64,000 nucleotides of DNA, taken from Microlunatus antarcticus (GTDB taxonomy: Bacteria; Actinomycetota; Actinomycetes; Propionibacteriales; Propionibacteriaceae). The notes under the pieces are model-generated. The model made no database searches. It was not told the origin of the DNA and saw only the letters and a program-made list of their open reading frames with translations. Of this stretch, positions 61,044-64,000 are shown one piece after another. A program made the translations under genes and the position numbers. The stretch's first letter is position 1. Each line of letters begins with the position of its first letter. The stretch is from assembly GCF_014193425.1 (NCBI RefSeq), contig NZ_JACHZG010000001.1:248001-312000 (forward strand). The letters are read 5' to 3'.

Positions 61044-61907
61044 ATGAGCAGCGTCCTGCACCCGGTCGGGCCGGAGCCACGCGAGCGCTACTGGGTCCGG
61101 CGGCTGGCCGTCCTGATCGCCGCCGTCGTCGCCATCGGGATCGTCATCGCCCTGGTCGGCAACGCGATGAGCGCCGGATCCGCGGTGCAGGCCGAGCCGG
61201 CACCGCCCTCGGTCGTCGCGCCGACCCTGCCGCCGGTCACCCCGTCCGCGAGCCCTTCCGTGGACGTGACCGCCTCCCCGACGCCCGGGAGCACGGACAC
61301 CCCGACGGCTGGCACCACCGCGAGCCCGACCCCCGGCGCGGCCACGACCAGGCCGAGCGCGTCGGCCTCGCCGACCGACGGCAGCGTCGTGACGCCCAAG
61401 CCGGGCCAGAAGACGAAGACGGAGAAGGCCACGCCGCCGACCGCGGCGGAGAAGAAGAAGGCGGAGGCCGCGGCCGAGGCCAAGAAGGCGGCGGCCAAGA
61501 AGAAGGCGAAGGCCACGGTGCTCGCCACCTGCCCGACCGACGACCTCCGTCCGACCCTGACCGGGCCGAAGAAGGTCAAGGCCAAGAAGTCCGCGACCTT
61601 CGCGGTCTCGCTGATCAACGGCTCCAGCAAGTCCTGCTACCTCAAGGTCACGAACGCGAACTACACGCTGACGATCGTGTCCGGCAAGGACAAGATCTGG
61701 TCGACCGAGGACTGCCCGGCCGCCGTGCCCGCGCAGAGCCGCAAGCTGACGTCGCAGAAGTCGCTGGACTGGAAGATCAAGTGGAACGGCCAGCGTTCCG
61801 GGGACGGGTGCAGCAAGGAGCGCGAGGCCCCCAAGGCCGGCTACTACTGGGCGATCGCCAACTTCGACGACGCCAAAGAGGTGCGCTGGCGGATCATCCT
61901 GACCTAG
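61044..61907 (+). CDS. Membrane-anchored extracytoplasmic protein, unknown function
   Basis: A 287-residue protein. One hydrophobic helix at about residues 20-42 acts as anchor or signal. It is followed by a Ser/Thr/Pro-rich linker (50-125) and a Lys/Ala-rich stretch (AAAEAKKAAAKKKAKA) that could bind anionic wall polymers. The C-terminal domain (about 165-287) starts at TCPTDDLRPTL and has four cysteines, alternating strands and a final YYWAIANFDDAKEVRWRIILT; it resembles Ig-like DUF4232-type folds. I cannot name a function. It lies between mutY and disA, convergent with the latter. Confidence 0.7.
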   Translation: MSSVLHPVGPEPRERYWVRRLAVLIAAVVAIGIVIALVGNAMSAGSAVQAEPAPPSVVAPTLPPVTPSASPSVDVTASPTPGSTDTPTAGTTASPTPGAATTRPSASASPTDGSVVTPKPGQKTKTEKATPPTAAEKKKAEAAAEAKKAAAKKKAKATVLATCPTDDLRPTLTGPKKVKAKKSATFAVSLINGSSKSCYLKVTNANYTLTIVSGKDKIWSTEDCPAAVPAQSRKLTSQKSLDWKIKWNGQRSGDGCSKEREAPKAGYYWAIANFDDAKEVRWRIILT

Positions 61908-61934
61908 GCGGTCAGGAGCACGGTCCGGTGCCGC

Positions 61935-63011
61935 TCAGTCGAGACGGTCGCTGTACGCGGCGTCGGCCAGGCGGAGCAGGCCGTCGCGGATGACCCGGGC
62001 GCGGCTCTCGCCGACCCCGTCCACGTCCTGCAGCTCGGCGATGCTCGCCCCGAAGAGGGCCTGCAGGTTGCCGAAGTGCTCGATCAGCCGGACGCCGAGG
62101 GCGGCGGGGAGCCGGCTGATCTGCGCCACCTGACGGAAGCCCCGGCTCACGACGCGGGCGTCGAGGTTGATGACGGGCCCGAAGCCGAGCGTCCGGGCCA
62201 CGACCGCGGGCTCCACCAGCTGCGGGGTGGTCAGGCGACGCAGGTGGGCCAGCGAGAAGTCGTCGTCCTCGTGCGGGCGGTAGTCCCGCTCCAGCAGGTC
62301 GGGCAGGCGGGCGAAGTCGACCGCGAGCTCGGAGAGCTGGAGGGTCAGCAGGCGCCCGTCCGTCCCGAGCTCCAGGACGTAGCTCTCGATCTCCTCCTCC
62401 AGCCGGGCCACCATCTCCAGCCGCTGCGCCACGAGGGCGACGTCGCGGATGGTGACGGCGTCCTGCACCTCCAGCGACGAGAGCCGCGCGATGACCTGGG
62501 TGAGCCGGCCGCGGTAGCGCTCGAGCGTCTGCAGCGCCTGCTCCGCCCGCGACAGGATCTGGCCCGACTGCTCGAGCAGGTAGCGCTGGTCGGCGAGGAA
62601 CAGCGAGATCGTCGCCATCGAGGCGGAGACGGTGACCACGGGCAGGCCCGACTGCCGGGCGACGCGCTCCGCCGTACGGTGCCGGGTCCCGGTCTCGGAC
62701 GTCTCGATGGAGCGGTCCGGCATCAGGTGGACGCCGGCCCGGACGATGCGCTCCCGGTCCTCGCTCAGCACGATGGCGCCGTCCATCTTGGCCAGCTCGC
62801 GCAGGGCGGTCGGGGTGAAGGGGACGTCGAGCGCGAACCCGCCGGTCGAGACCTCGGTGATGACGTCGGTGTCGCCGAGCACGATCAGCGCGCCCGTACG
62901 GCCGCGCAGGATGCGCTCCAGCCCGTCGCGCATCGGGGTGCCGGGCGCGAGCGTCCGCAGCTCGTCGAGCAGCGTCGCCCGACCCCCGCCGTCGCTCTCC
63001 GCAACCTCCAC
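61935..63011 (-). CDS. disA: DNA integrity scanning protein, diadenylate cyclase
   Basis: A 358-residue octameric enzyme that makes c-di-AMP from ATP and responds to branched DNA. The N-terminal DAC domain shows both catalytic motifs: MDGA (Asp77-Gly-Ala) and GTRHR (Arg110-His-Arg). A helical spine follows, and the C-terminal helix-hairpin-helix domain reads LIEHFGNLQALFGASIAELQDVDGVGESRARVI. It lies just downstream of radA on the same strand, its usual partner, whose product inhibits DisA in related bacteria. GTG 63011 gives the normal length; a TAAGAT box on the reverse strand at 63060-63065 could give it its own promoter. Confidence 0.96.
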   Translation of the reverse strand: MEVAESDGGGRATLLDELRTLAPGTPMRDGLERILRGRTGALIVLGDTDVITEVSTGGFALDVPFTPTALRELAKMDGAIVLSEDRERIVRAGVHLMPDRSIETSETGTRHRTAERVARQSGLPVVTVSASMATISLFLADQRYLLEQSGQILSRAEQALQTLERYRGRLTQVIARLSSLEVQDAVTIRDVALVAQRLEMVARLEEEIESYVLELGTDGRLLTLQLSELAVDFARLPDLLERDYRPHEDDDFSLAHLRRLTTPQLVEPAVVARTLGFGPVINLDARVVSRGFRQVAQISRLPAALGVRLIEHFGNLQALFGASIAELQDVDGVGESRARVIRDGLLRLADAAYSDRLD

Positions 63012-63092
63012 GGCTCGTGCTCCCGTCCCCGTCGGCCCACCCCGCAGCCGGCCGCCGTCATCTTAGGTCACTCTCAGCCGGAGTGCCCCGCC

Positions 63093-64000
63093 TCAGCGTC
63101 CGTCGACCCCGGCCGCCGACAGCGCGTGGGCGAGCGTCGGGACCTCGTGCACCCGGATGCCGGGACGCTCGGTCGTGCTGAGGCGCCGGGCGTCGACCAG
63201 GCCGCGACGGCCGGTCGTCGTCTCGGTCGGGACGAGCGCGTCGGTGAAACCCAGCCGCGCCGCCTCGGCCAGCCGCCGGTCGGTCCCCGGCACGCGGCGC
63301 AGCTCCCCGGCGAGCCCGACCTCGCCCAGGGCGAGGGTGCGCGGCGCGAGCGTCGTGTTCGTGGCCGCCGACGCGATGGCGATGGCGATCGCCAGGTCGG
63401 CGGACGGGTCGGAGACCTTGGCCCCGCCCACGGTGGAGGCGTAGACGTCGCGGCTGCCCACCGCGACGCGGCAGCGGCGCTCGAGCACGGCCAGCACCAT
63501 CGACACCCGGCCGCTGTCGAGGCCGTGGACCGTGCGCCGCGGTGCGGGCAGCACGCTCGGGACGACGAGGGCCTGCAGCTCGGCGAGCAGCGGCCGGCGG
63601 CCCTCCATCGTCACCGTGATGCAGGTGCCGGGCACCGGCTCGGCGTGCACCGAGGTGAAGAGCCCGCTCGGGTCGGTGACCTCGACGATGCCGGTCTCGG
63701 CCATCTCGAAGCAGCCGACCTCGTCGGCCGGGCCGAAGCGGTTCTTGGTGGCGCGCACCATGCGGAACCCGGAGTGCCGGTCGCCCTCGAACGCCAGCAC
63801 GACGTCGACCAGGTGCTCGAGCAGCCGCGGGCCAGCGATCGCGCCGTCCTTGGTCACGTGGCCGACGATGATCACCGCCATGCCGCGCCGCTTGGCCACG
63901 CGGACGAGCGCGGCCGTCACCTCGCGGACCTGGGTCGGCCCGCCGGGCGAGCCCTCCGCCTCCGCGGTGCCGACGGTCTGCACGGAGTCGAGCACCATCA
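63093..64000 (-). CDS. radA: DNA repair protein RadA, C-terminal part (cut by window edge)
   Basis: The last 302 or so residues of RadA, a RecA-like helicase that helps branch migration in homologous recombination. The visible part begins within the ATPase core (MVLDSVQTVG is Walker B). It contains the RadA-specific KNRFG motif in VRATKNRFGPADEVG, and continues into the Lon-type S5 domain: LDSGRVSMVLAVLERR, DVYASTVGGAKVSDPSADLAIA and GEVGLAGELRRV. The N-terminal zinc finger and Walker A lie outside the window. The gene ends 81 bp before disA. Confidence 0.95.
   Translation of the reverse strand, partial: MVLDSVQTVGTAEAEGSPGGPTQVREVTAALVRVAKRRGMAVIIVGHVTKDGAIAGPRLLEHLVDVVLAFEGDRHSGFRMVRATKNRFGPADEVGCFEMAETGIVEVTDPSGLFTSVHAEPVPGTCITVTMEGRRPLLAELQALVVPSVLPAPRRTVHGLDSGRVSMVLAVLERRCRVAVGSRDVYASTVGGAKVSDPSADLAIAIAIASAATNTTLAPRTLALGEVGLAGELRRVPGTDRRLAEAARLGFTDALVPTETTTGRRGLVDARRLSTTERPGIRVHEVPTLAHALSAAGVDGR

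Overview
The window is high-GC chromosomal DNA from an actinobacterium. Lsr2, ClpC, the FtsH-FolE-folate block, the RadA-DisA-MutY neighbourhood, GTG/TTG starts and many leaderless transcripts all point to Actinomycetota. The order Propionibacteriales (Nocardioides/Microlunatus-like) is my inference from gene order and enzyme content. No rRNA, tRNA, CRISPR array, prophage or classical IS element was recognised.

Layout. (1) 1-20535: a surface/extracellular polysaccharide locus. It holds glycosyltransferases (1, 519, 3307, 14735), a CDP-alcohol phosphotransferase next to a two-domain cytidylyltransferase (1698, 2509), a polysaccharide deacetylase (4254), two tandem secreted beta-propeller/LamG proteins (5175, 7731), a lipoprotein, an O-antigen-ligase-type protein, a Wzx-type flippase, a chain-length/BY-kinase fusion with a low-molecular-weight tyrosine phosphatase, a secreted lyase-like protein and the initiating sugar-phosphate transferase. 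Together they would start, flip, polymerise, decorate and remodel a surface glycan. (2) 20536-31463: carbohydrate uptake and catabolism. A ribose/xylose-type ABC importer is followed by a fluoride-channel pair, a Dabb protein and a GH3 glycosidase. On the other strand lies a four-gene operon (dehydrogenase, FGGY kinase, SorC-type regulator, DeoC aldolase). (3) 31617-35659: an accessory stretch with an alpha/beta hydrolase, a five-bladed-propeller glycosidase-like protein, a DUF559 nuclease-like protein and a sulfotransferase.

(4) 35758-50199: a conserved housekeeping block, ppa - dacB - zinc metalloprotease - tilS - [DUF559 gene, SDR] - hpt - ftsH - folE - [metallopeptidase] - folP - folB - folK - DUF3180 - coiled-coil membrane protein. 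Bracketed genes interrupt an order that is usually tighter. (5) 50368-58526: an orphan NuoD-like protein beside a MidA/NDUFAF7-type methyltransferase, then nadB-nadC, lsr2 and clpC. (6) 59150-64000: an aldo/keto reductase, mutY, a secreted protein, disA and the 3' part of radA, a DNA-repair and c-di-AMP neighbourhood.

The most notable signals are these. A NuoD paralogue has lost both quinone-contacting residues but keeps the arginine methylated in complex I, and it sits next to the MidA-family methyltransferase gene. A DUF559 gene is flanked by identical 28-bp hairpins inside the tilS-hpt block. A second family of long intergenic hairpins shares a 17-bp core. The cytidylyltransferase has a dead N-terminal half. 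The propeller genes are a 2,556-bp tandem duplication with long identical tracts. TANNNT -10 boxes lie 6-8 nt before many start codons, which fixes those starts.
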